In this document: piece after piece, positions 1-7,752 of the stretch | How the letters are laid out: each line of letters opens with the position of its first letter | How positions within the stretch are numbered: position 1 is the stretch's first letter | Translations under genes and position numbers: made by a program | Assembly: GCA_036380275.1 (NCBI GenBank) | Contig: DASVFB010000212.1 | Location: forward strand, 1-13,690 | DNA from: DASVFB01 sp036380275 | Lineage (GTDB): Bacteria; Actinomycetota; Thermoleophilia; Gaiellales; Gaiellaceae | DNA: 13,690 bases | Direction: 5' to 3' | Notes under the pieces: model-generated | What the model was told of the DNA's origin: nothing | The model's input: only the letters and a program-made list of their open reading frames with translations | Database searches by the model: none

Positions 1-1098
<1,098 letters not shown>

Positions 1099-1102
<4 letters not shown>

Positions 1103-1899
1103 CGAAACTCCTCCTTCGCCTCGTCGAAGTACGCGTCCTTCGCCTCGAGGCTCAGGTCGGCGAACGTTTCGCCCGCCGCGGACGCGCGCTCCTCCGCGCG
1201 CTCGACGCGCTCGCGAAAACGCTGCGACATCGACCGAAGCGCAAGTTCAGGATCGACGTTGATGCGCCGTGCGACGTTCACCGCGGCAAACAGCACGTCG
1301 CCGAGCTCCTCGAAGACGTGCGCATCGGGCTCGGTCTCGGGCGCAGGCTCGCCGCCCGCCACGTCGATCGCCTCCTTCAGCTCGAGCACCTCGTCGTCGA
1401 GATCGGCGAGCGCACCATGGACGTCCGGGTACTCGAAGTCGATCGCAGCCGCGCGGCGTTGCACCTTCCGCGCGTAGAGGAGCGACGGCAGATTCTCCGG
1501 CACGTCGTGGAAGATGCCCGAGCGCCCTTCCTGGTCACGCTTGATCGCCTCCCAGTTCGAACGCACGCGGCCGGCCGTCTCGGCCTCGACTCCGCCGAAG
1601 ACGTGCGGGTGCCGGCGCACGAGCTTCTCGTAAACCAGCCGCGCTGCCTGCTCGAGGTCTCCGTGCCCGCGCTCCTCGAGGAGCAGCGCGAGGAAGTAGA
1701 CCTGGAAGAGCAGATCGCCCAGCTCGTCGAGCAGCTTCTCGTCGTCGCGTGCGACGGCGGCGTCGGCGACCTCGTAGGCCTCCTCGATCGTGTGCGGGAC
1801 GATCGTCCGCGCGGTCTGCTCGCGATCCCACGGACAATCGCGCCGCAGTCGGCGAGTCAACTCCTGTAGCTCGACCAGGGCCCCGGCGAGGCCGGACAC
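1099..1899 (-). CDS. mazG: Nucleoside triphosphate pyrophosphohydrolase MazG
   Basis: Hydrolyses (d)NTPs, including aberrant ones, to NMP and pyrophosphate; an all-alpha NTP-PPase of the cytosol used for nucleotide-pool cleaning. 266 aa, the length of full two-domain MazG (E. coli 263). Repeat one: CPWDREQT (res 22-29), the metal-binding IEEAYEVADA helix (Glu39, Glu40, Glu43) and DELGDLLFQ (Glu59, Asp62), then RRHPHVF (95-101). Repeat two: LDDEVLELKEAI (168-179) and EELGDVLFAAVN (197-208). Both metal-site helices are intact; in family members the C-terminal one carries most catalysis. The GTG start lies 2 nt after the stop of the lipoprotein gene upstream and has no clear Shine-Dalgarno site, so translation is probably coupled. 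The 3' end overlaps eno by 4 bp. Sharing a transcript with mfd fits a genome-maintenance theme. Confidence 0.97.
1108..1116 (-). promoter_or_regulatory. Strong Shine-Dalgarno site for eno, inside the mazG 3' end
   Basis: On the minus strand the sequence AAGGAGGAG lies 5 nt before the eno GTG (1102-1100). It is read at the same time as Lys-Glu-Glu codons near the MazG C-terminus. It is the only near-perfect anti-16S match I see before any start in the window. This suggests that eno, an abundant protein, is translated efficiently on its own as well as by coupling to mazG; that last point is inference. Confidence 0.8.
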
Positions 1900-1901
1900 G
1901 C

Positions 1902-2903
1902 TTAACCGTTCGTGCTCGTGGCGGCCGTCGTCGTCGCCGGCGGTGCGTACCCGGTCTGGTACGAAACCTTGCCGTCGAAGTCCTTCTTCAGCTTCGTCGA
2001 CCAGTTCGTGGTCGCCGTACTCTTCTTCTGCTGAAGGAGCTGCGTGCGGATCGTCTTCTTGACCTTCGCGAACGGCGTGGTCTTCGCCGCCTGGACGGCA
2101 CCGAGCGCCTTGATGATGTGGAAGCCGAAGTCGGTCTTGATCGGATGTGAGATCGCGCCCGTCTGCAGGAGGAACGCGGTCTGGTCGAACGGACCGACCG
2201 TCGTACCCTTCGTGATCGTCAGCTTGCCGCCGGCGTTCTTCGAGCCTGGATCCTGTGAGTACTGCTTGGCCAGCTTGGCAAAGTTCTCGCCGGATTTCGC
2301 ACGCTTGTAGAGCTTGTCGGCGAGCACCTTCGTCTTGACCAGGATGTGCGCAACGTCACGCTGCTCGGGCGTTCCGTACTGCGACTGGTGCTGGTTGTAG
2401 TACTTCTGGAGCTCGGCGTCGCTGACCTTTACGTTGCTCGTCACCTTCTTGAAAATCTTCTCCTGGATCAGCTGGGCCTTGATGTCTGTCCTCACCTGCT
2501 CGTCGGTTAGACCCTGCTGCTTCAGCTGCTTCTTGTAACGCGAGTCGCTGCCGCCGAAGTACTGCTTCTTGATCTTGTCGAGCCGGTCGTTGATCTCCTT
2601 GTCGGAGACCGTGACTCCGAGCTTCTCAGCCTCCTGCTGGAACTCCGCGCGCTGGACGAGGTACTGCACCGCCTGGTTCTTCAGCGTCGCGTACTCCGTC
2701 GTGCCGGCCTTCGGGAAGGGACGCTTCTGCGTCGCGTAGCTCTTCTGGGCCTGCGCGAGCAGGGCGTCGAACTGCGCCTGCGTTATGGTCTGATCGCCCA
2801 CCTGGGCGATCGCGTCGCTCGGGACGCCCCCGCCGCCCCCGCCGCACCCGGCGAGGACCGCAACAAGAGCCGCAACAAGAAACGTGGTCGGGACGTAACG
2901 CAT
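1902..2903 (-). CDS. Parvulin-type peptidyl-prolyl isomerase lipoprotein (SurA/PrsA-like foldase)
   Basis: Predicted membrane-anchored chaperone/prolyl isomerase acting outside the cytoplasmic membrane on exported proteins. 333 aa from ATG 2903: signal peptide with Arg2, a hydrophobic core and lipobox LAG|C with lipid-attachment Cys20, followed by a Gly-6 spacer; SurA_N-like helical region (about res 33-175: QVGDQTITQAQFD, then VTVSDKEINDRL); one parvulin rotamase domain (about 178-268: RDVAHILVK, FAKLAKQYSQDPGS, GGKL, GPFDQTAF, TDFGFHIIKAL); Lys-rich helix and a Thr/Ala-rich tail. A TTG at 2921, 8 nt after the mfd stop, would add six residues; ATG is preferred because it gives a compact signal peptide, but neither start has a good ribosome site. 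It sits between mfd and mazG, where Mycobacterium has other lipoprotein genes nearby. The fold assignment is firm; PrsA-like role versus general foldase is inference. Confidence 0.88.
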   Translation of the reverse strand: MRYVPTTFLVAALVAVLAGCGGGGGGVPSDAIAQVGDQTITQAQFDALLAQAQKSYATQKRPFPKAGTTEYATLKNQAVQYLVQRAEFQQEAEKLGVTVSDKEINDRLDKIKKQYFGGSDSRYKKQLKQQGLTDEQVRTDIKAQLIQEKIFKKVTSNVKVSDAELQKYYNQHQSQYGTPEQRDVAHILVKTKVLADKLYKRAKSGENFAKLAKQYSQDPGSKNAGGKLTITKGTTVGPFDQTAFLLQTGAISHPIKTDFGFHIIKALGAVQAAKTTPFAKVKKTIRTQLLQQKKSTATTNWSTKLKKDFDGKVSYQTGYAPPATTTAATSTNG

Positions 2904-2929
2904 AAGGAACGAACGCCACAACCGCGTGC

Positions 2930-5900
2930 TCAGGCTGCCTGGCGTGCGGCCAGAATAGCATCAACGAGCGAAGCCGCCCCCGCGAATGAATCGCTTCTTA
3001 ACGTAACTTCACGGTTCGCCGTCGAGTACACGGCGGTGTCCGCTCGGCCGCGGAGCACGCGGAGCTCGCCCGAGCCCAGAACGAGCGGCCCGACCGACGC
3101 GCGGCCGCCTCGGTACACGAGGTAATCGGCCCCGAGCGTCGCCAGTTTCAGCTTCGCCTCCTGAATCGCGAACAAGTTGTCGACCGGCTCGGGGACATCG
3201 CCGTAGCGATCCTCGATCGCGGCGTGGAGCTCGCGGAGCTCGTCCTCCGTCTCGGAGAGCGCGAGCCGGCGGTGGAGGTCGATCTTCAGCGCTTCCGACG
3301 CGATGTAGCCCGCAGGCACGTATGCATCGACACGAGCGTCGACGCGCACCGGGCGAGCTGCCACGCGGCGTTGCCCGGAGAGTTCGGCCACGGCTTCCGC
3401 GAGCAGCTCGACGTAGAGCTCGAATCCGAGCGCTGCGACGTGACCCGACTGCTCGTCGCCGAGCAGGTTTCCTGCGCCGCGTATCTCGAGGTCGCGCATC
3501 GCGATCGCGAAGCCCGAGCCGAGCTCCGTGTGATCGGCCAGCGTCGCGAGCCGGGCTCGCGCCTCCGGCGTCAGCTCGGATGCGTCGGGATAGAAGAGGT
3601 ACGCGTGTGCGGTCAGATCGGAGCGGCCGACGCGGCCGCGGATCTGGTAGAGCTGCGCGAGGCCGAGCGCGTCAGCGCGCTCGACGATCAGCGTGTTCGC
3701 CTGCGGGATGTCGATGCCCGACTCGATGATCGTCGTCGAGACGAGGACGTCCGCGTCGCCACGGAGGAACGCATGCATCTTCTCCTCGAGCTGGCGCTCG
3801 CGCATCTGACCGTGTGCGACCAGAAAGCGCAGCTCGGGAGTGAGCTGCTGCAGCTTTTGCGCCGCCTCCTCGATCGTCTCGACGCGGTTGTGCAGATAGA
3901 ACGACTGGCCGCCGCGGTCGTGCTCCCGCTTCAGTGCCGACTGCACGACCTCCTCGTCGTACTCGCTCACGGTGGTGCGGATCGGACGGCGGCCCTGCGG
4001 GGGCGTCTCAATGATCGAGATGTCGCGGAGGCCGGACAGCGACATGTGCAACGTCCGCGGGATCGGCGTCGCCGACAGCGCGAGGACATCGACCTCGAGC
4101 CGGAGCGCGCGCAGCAACTCTTTCTGTGCGACGCCGAAGCGCTGCTCCTCGTCGAGGATCACGAGCCCGAGGTTCTTGGGAATGACGTCGCGCGACAGCA
4201 CGCGGTGCGTTCCGATCAGCACGTCGACCTTGCCTTCGGCGAAGTCCCTGAGCGTCTGCTTCTGCTCGGCGGTGCTCCGGAAGCGAGAGACCATCTCGAC
4301 ACGCACGGGGAAGTCGCGGTAGCGCTCGCGGAACGTGTTCCAGTGCTGCTCGGCGAGAATCGTCGTCGGCGCGAGCATCATCGCCTGCTTGCCGTTCACC
4401 GCCGCCGCGAACGCGGCGCGCACCGCGACCTCGGTCTTGCCGAAGCCGACGTCGCCGCAGACGAGCCGATCCATCGGACGCGGCGCCTCGAGGTCTTCCT
4501 TGACCTCCTCGATCGCGCGCTCCTGGTCGGGTGTCTCCCTGTACGGAAACGCCGCCTCGAGCTGCTGCAGCCACTCGTGCCTGAGATCGTATGCGTCACC
4601 CGGCGCCTGCTGCCGCTGCGCATATAGCGCAAGCAGCTCGCCCGCGAGCTCGCGCACCGCGGTCCGCGCACGCGTCTTGAGGTTCTGCCACGCCTTGCCG
4701 CCGAGCTTCGACAGCGAAGGCGCCGACGCATCGGCGCCGATGTACCGCGATACCTTGCCGATCTGCTCGTGCGGGACGTACAGGCGGTCGTCGCCGCGGA
4801 ACGCGAGCAGTAGGTAGTCGCGCGTGACGCCGGCGACGGCCTTCGTCTCGAAACCGAGCAGCTTGCCGATGCCGTGGTCCTCATGCACTACGTAGTCGCC
4901 CGTACGTAGGTCGGCGAACGACTGCAGCGCACGCCCGATGCGCGCGGCCTCCGGCCTGCGTGCCCGCTTGCGGAAGAGCTGCGTGTCAGGCAGCAGGACG
5001 AGGTTGAGGTCGCGCCAGACGAAGCCACGGCGCGCCGGCGAGACGGCGAAGCGCGCCTGCGGCTCTTCGGGCAGCGCTTCCCCGCTCTCGAGCAGCGGCG
5101 CGTCCACGCGGCGGAGCAGGTTCTCGGTGCGCAGCGCATCGCCGCGGTGCGGGAACGCGACGATCACGCGGTGGCCTGCGCGCACGAACGCGTTCAATTC
5201 GTTCTCGGCCTCCGACAGGCCACGGGCCGCGAGGGCGGGTCGTTGCGCTTCGAACGAGAAAGGCTGCCCGGACGGCAGCTGGTCGAGCTTGGTCGCGCCC
5301 CTCAGGCCGATCGGTGCGAGTCCCTCCTCCTCCCAGACTTGACGGACCTCCTCCGGCTCCCAGACGAGATCGGGACCAGCCGGCAGCACAGGGACGAGAT
5401 CGTCGGGAACGGTCGGCTCTTCGTACTCCAGGTCGATCCGCCGCTCCGCGGCGGCGTAGACCATCGCATCGTCGACGGAATGCAGCGCGCGCTGCGTGAA
5501 CGGCGAAAACGCGCGCACCTGCTCGACCTCGTCCCCGAAGAACTCGATGCGCAGCGGCTCGCGGCCGGTCGTCGGGAAGACGTCGACGAGCCCGCCGCGG
5601 ACGGCGAACTGTCCCCGGTCCTCGGCACGCTCGACTCGTTCGTAGCCGGCGAACGCGAGCGACTCGGTCAGCTGCTCGATCCCGGACTCCTCGCCCGGGG
5701 CGATGCGAATCGGCGCGGGACGACTGGACTCGGGGGGCATCCCCTCGGCAATCGCGGTAGCAGACACCACGACGAGCCCGCCGCGCTCCAGCACGTCGAG
5801 GGCGCGGGCGCGCTCGCCGACGAGGTGCGGCGGTGGCTGCAGCCCGGAGTCCCAGCGCACGCCGCGGCTCGGCAACAAGCCGGTGTGCTTCTGCCCGAGG

Positions 5901-6103
5901 AACCACGCCGCCGCCTCGGCGAGGTCGCGCGCATCCGCGTCCTCCGGGACGAGGACGGTCAGCGAGCGGCCGAGTTGCTCGTGCAGTGCCGCGACGAGGA
6001 GCGGTAGCGCGGGCTCGGAGACTCGGGCACTCGTCGGCAGCGCTGCGGCGAGTTCCTGCAGCCGCTCGAACTGCAGCAATTCGCGGACGAGCGCGAAGAG
6101 CAC
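2930..6103 (-). CDS. mfd: Transcription-repair coupling factor Mfd
   Basis: ATP-driven translocase that dislodges RNA polymerase stalled at DNA lesions and recruits UvrA. 1057 aa from GTG 6103. Seen in order: UvrB-like N-terminal module (res 1-~230, with GQFAVRGGLVDVFP and REPLRIEFFGDEVEQVRAF); RNA-polymerase-interacting domain starting at GDYVVHEDHGIGKLLGFE (about 400); helicase lobe 1 with Walker A CGDVGFGKTEVA (about 550), GTHRVLS, Walker B DEEQRFG (about 650) and ALSATPIPRTL; lobe 2 with STTIIESGIDIP and QIRGRVGRS (about 820); translocation motif RDLEIRGAGNLLG; C-terminal UvrA-masking domain. The frame stays open upstream to a TTG at 6235, but those 44 codons are the structured repeat (copy A) and look nothing like Mfd, whereas VLFALVRELLQFERL from the GTG aligns with the usual start. 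No clear Shine-Dalgarno site precedes either. The stop is 8-26 nt before the lipoprotein start. Confidence 0.95.
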   Translation of the reverse strand: MLFALVRELLQFERLQELAAALPTSARVSEPALPLLVAALHEQLGRSLTVLVPEDADARDLAEAAAWFLGQKHTGLLPSRGVRWDSGLQPPPHLVGERARALDVLERGGLVVVSATAIAEGMPPESSRPAPIRIAPGEESGIEQLTESLAFAGYERVERAEDRGQFAVRGGLVDVFPTTGREPLRIEFFGDEVEQVRAFSPFTQRALHSVDDAMVYAAAERRIDLEYEEPTVPDDLVPVLPAGPDLVWEPEEVRQVWEEEGLAPIGLRGATKLDQLPSGQPFSFEAQRPALAARGLSEAENELNAFVRAGHRVIVAFPHRGDALRTENLLRRVDAPLLESGEALPEEPQARFAVSPARRGFVWRDLNLVLLPDTQLFRKRARRPEAARIGRALQSFADLRTGDYVVHEDHGIGKLLGFETKAVAGVTRDYLLLAFRGDDRLYVPHEQIGKVSRYIGADASAPSLSKLGGKAWQNLKTRARTAVRELAGELLALYAQRQQAPGDAYDLRHEWLQQLEAAFPYRETPDQERAIEEVKEDLEAPRPMDRLVCGDVGFGKTEVAVRAAFAAAVNGKQAMMLAPTTILAEQHWNTFRERYRDFPVRVEMVSRFRSTAEQKQTLRDFAEGKVDVLIGTHRVLSRDVIPKNLGLVILDEEQRFGVAQKELLRALRLEVDVLALSATPIPRTLHMSLSGLRDISIIETPPQGRRPIRTTVSEYDEEVVQSALKREHDRGGQSFYLHNRVETIEEAAQKLQQLTPELRFLVAHGQMRERQLEEKMHAFLRGDADVLVSTTIIESGIDIPQANTLIVERADALGLAQLYQIRGRVGRSDLTAHAYLFYPDASELTPEARARLATLADHTELGSGFAIAMRDLEIRGAGNLLGDEQSGHVAALGFELYVELLAEAVAELSGQRRVAARPVRVDARVDAYVPAGYIASEALKIDLHRRLALSETEDELRELHAAIEDRYGDVPEPVDNLFAIQEAKLKLATLGADYLVYRGGRASVGPLVLGSGELRVLRGRADTAVYSTANREVTLRSDSFAGAASLVDAILAARQAA

Positions 6104-6115
6104 CGGGCGCTCGGA

Positions 6116-6244
6116 ATCAGGCGAAATCTGCGATTTCGCCTGATGAAGACCGGACAGTCGCGCTGCGCGCGCGTGTCCTTTCTCGCTATTGGGAGGTTTT
6201 ACTGCTTCGCTCAATGGTGGCGCCGGCGTGGCCAATGCCGCGCC
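6116..6244 (-). repeat. Structured three-hairpin repeat, copy A (pth-mfd spacer)
   Basis: Read on the minus strand, copy A starts 16 nt after the pth stop and ends 12 nt before the mfd GTG. Hairpin 0 (6225-6244): GGCGCGGC/GCCACGCC, loop ATTG, one mismatch. Linker with ACCAT and CGAAGCA. Hairpin 1 (6152-6178): GGACA/TGTCC, a C-C and G-A mismatch, then CGCGC/GCGCG with loop GCA. Linker GGTCTTC. Hairpin 2 (6116-6144): 13 perfect pairs, ATCAGGCGAAATC with loop GCA. The same order, spacing and unpaired C-C are found in copy B at 7620-7752, in the opposite orientation. No T-run follows hairpin 2, so it is not a standard terminator. What it does is unknown; it could be a REP/MITE-like mobile sequence or an RNA element. 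That it is a repeat related to copy B is seen directly in the sequence. Confidence 0.75.
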
Positions 6245-6259
6245 TTCGACGTATCCAGC

Positions 6260-6856
6260 CTAATTGAACTGCGCCTGCGTGCGATCGAGGCCTTCGGCGT
6301 CGAGCTTCTCGATCGCATCGACGGCCCGGGCGACGATCGCCTCGGCGTCGTCGTGCGGCTCGAAGTCGGACAGCACGTAGTCCGCGAGCGAACGCCGGTC
6401 GCCGCGCTCGGGTCGCCCGACGCCGATGCGGAGGCGGAGAAACTCCTGCGTGCCGAGATGCTGTGCGATCGAGCGCAACCCGTTGTGGCCGGCAAGGCCG
6501 CCGCCTTGCCGCGCCTGCAGCCGTCCCAGGTCGAAGTCTCCCTCGTCGTGCACGACGAGCACGGCATCCGGCTCGACCTTGAAAAACTTCGCCGCGGCCG
6601 CGACCGAGCGACCCGACTCGTTCATGTACGTCTCCGGCTTGAGCAGCGCGACGCGGTGGCCGTCCAGGCGTAGCTCGGCGAGCTTGCCGTTGAACTTTCC
6701 ACGCCAGGAGGCGCCGTGCCTTCGCGCGAGCTCCTCCAGGACCATCCAGCCGATGTTGTGCCGCGTGCGCGCGTACTCTCGACCGGGATTGCCAAGTCCG
6801 ACGACGAGCAGATCGAGCGACGAGGCACGTTCGCCCCGGCGCCAGGGGAGACGCAC
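6260..6856 (-). CDS. pth: Peptidyl-tRNA hydrolase
   Basis: Cleaves the ester of peptidyl-tRNA that drops off the ribosome, recycling tRNA; cytosolic monomer. 198 aa. All catalytic and binding residues are visible: Asn23 in GLGNPG, His33 in TRHNIGW (catalytic base), Asn79 in YMNESG, Asp104 in HDE, and Asn125 in GGGLAGHNGLRSI. The GTG start follows the rplY stop with zero spacing and is served by GAGGG (6865-6861) 4 nt upstream. About 13 residues (basic, MRLPWRRGER...) precede the usual LLVVGLGNPG beginning; there is no other start codon in between, so the extension seems real. The HDEGDFDLG stretch differs from the common HDELDLPPG but keeps the Asp. rplY-pth pairing is conserved in many bacteria, which supports the call. 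Confidence 0.97.
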   Translation of the reverse strand: MRLPWRRGERASSLDLLVVGLGNPGREYARTRHNIGWMVLEELARRHGASWRGKFNGKLAELRLDGHRVALLKPETYMNESGRSVAAAAKFFKVEPDAVLVVHDEGDFDLGRLQARQGGGLAGHNGLRSIAQHLGTQEFLRLRIGVGRPERGDRRSLADYVLSDFEPHDDAEAIVARAVDAIEKLDAEGLDRTQAQFN

Positions 6857-7564
6857 TTAGCCCTCGGTGGTGCCGGACTCGCCCTCGTCCGAAGCCGGCG
6901 CCTCGCCCTCGGCGGCGCCCTCCGGACGCTCCTCGCCCTCCTCGAGCTCGCCCTCCTCGCCCTCGACGACCTCTTCCTCGGGCTCCTCGACGCGCGTCGG
7001 CATCGTCAGCGTCGCGAGAACTGTCTCGGGATCGTCGAGGAACGCCACGCCTTCGCTCGCGTCGAGATCGCCGAGGCGGAGGGTGTCCCCCATCGCCATC
7101 CCGCTGACGTCGAGCTGGAGGTGCTCCGGAACTTCCATCGGCAGCGCCTCCACGTTCACCTCGCGCGCGACCTGCGAAAGCGCGCCGCCCTCGCGCACGC
7201 CGGGTGCATCCTCGGCGCCGACGAGGATTATCGTCACCGACGCGGTGATCGCCACGTCCAGGCGAACCTCCTGCAGGTCGACGTGGACGAGCTTTCCGCG
7301 GAGCGGATCCTGCTGGTAGTCCTTGAGGATCGACGCGTGTGACCCGTCCTCACCGTCGAGGACGACGTCGAGAATCGTGTGCATCCCGCTGCCGCCGGTG
7401 AGCGCCCGCCTCAGGTCGCGCTCCGGGATCGAGATCGCGTGCGGCTCAGCGCCGCGGCCGTAGAGGATGCCCGGGATAAGTCCCTGCTTCCGCAGCCTGC
7501 GCGCCTCGCGCGACCCGGTGCGCTCACGCGGCGCCACTTCCAATTTGATCCGCTCGCCAGCCAT
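6857..7564 (-). CDS. rplY: Ribosomal protein bL25, long Ctc/TL5 form with acidic tail
   Basis: Binds 5S rRNA in the large ribosomal subunit; the two-domain Ctc form is also linked to stress responses in Firmicutes. 235 aa from ATG 7564. Domain one (res 1-~95) has the conserved RTGSREARRLRKQGLIPGILYG, HTILDVVL and KDYQQDPLRGKLVHVD pattern; domain two (about 100-190) is the TL5-type beta domain (VGAEDAPGVREGG, LQLDVSGM, GDTLRLGDL); residues 193-235 form a tail rich in Glu, Gly, Ala and Ser with almost no bulky residues, typical in position but long. The stop TAA abuts the pth GTG. There is no Shine-Dalgarno site; the prs-rplY spacer upstream contains repeat copy B and a weak TACCAT promoter-like hexamer 11 nt before the ATG. 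Confidence 0.97.
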   Translation of the reverse strand: MAGERIKLEVAPRERTGSREARRLRKQGLIPGILYGRGAEPHAISIPERDLRRALTGGSGMHTILDVVLDGEDGSHASILKDYQQDPLRGKLVHVDLQEVRLDVAITASVTIILVGAEDAPGVREGGALSQVAREVNVEALPMEVPEHLQLDVSGMAMGDTLRLGDLDASEGVAFLDDPETVLATLTMPTRVEEPEEEVVEGEEGELEEGEERPEGAAEGEAPASDEGESGTTEG

Positions 7565-7619
7565 CTCGGCGGCGAATGGTAGCTACTTGCGGGCTCTCCC
7601 AAGGCTCAAACGCCCGCCG

Positions 7620-7752
7620 GCAGGGCGGCTTGGCCGCCCTGCTCGCAACGAAACCATCGAAGCAACCCGCTCTCAAGCGCAGCCAAGGGTCACGCGCGCC
7701 GAAGGCGCGCCTGACGGTCTCACAAGGCCGAAATGCAAAGCATTTCGGCCTT
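7620..7752 (+). repeat. Structured three-hairpin repeat, copy B (prs-rplY spacer)
   Basis: Read on the plus strand. Hairpin 0 (7620-7642): GCAGGGCGGC with its exact complement, loop TTG. Linker with ACCATCGAAGCA. Hairpin 1 (7689-7715): GTCA/TGAC, an unpaired C-C, then GCGCGCC/GGCGCGC with loop GAA. Linker GGTCTCAC. Hairpin 2 (7724-7752): 13 perfect pairs, AAGGCCGAAATGC with loop AAA. The far end of hairpin 2 shares its last base with the prs stop codon (7754-7752), so the element abuts prs exactly. Relative to copy A the stems show paired changes (A-T for T-A in hairpin 1; paired insertions in hairpin 2). Its orientation is opposite to the genes, unlike copy A. No T-run on either side. Function unknown. 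Confidence 0.78.

Noticed and set aside
3224..4627. Long open frame on the plus strand (467 codons) opposite mfd
   Set aside because: It is the mirror of mfd's GC-rich codons, has a repetitive Arg/Leu/Glu composition and no recognisable domain; mfd on the other strand has every family motif. The same applies to plus-strand frames at 23-760, 507-1262, 1087-1869, 5147-6007, 8815-9591, 9764-10831 and 11319-12551.
7620..7752. Copy B hairpins as a Rho-independent terminator
   Set aside because: None of the three stems is followed by a T-run on either strand; copy A likewise. Termination or 3'-end protection by another route remains possible.
6116..7752. CRISPR array, insertion sequence or transposase
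   Set aside because: Only two copies of the repeat, inverted and separated by genes; no regularly spaced repeats, no transposase frame and no terminal inverted repeats of an IS are visible in the window.
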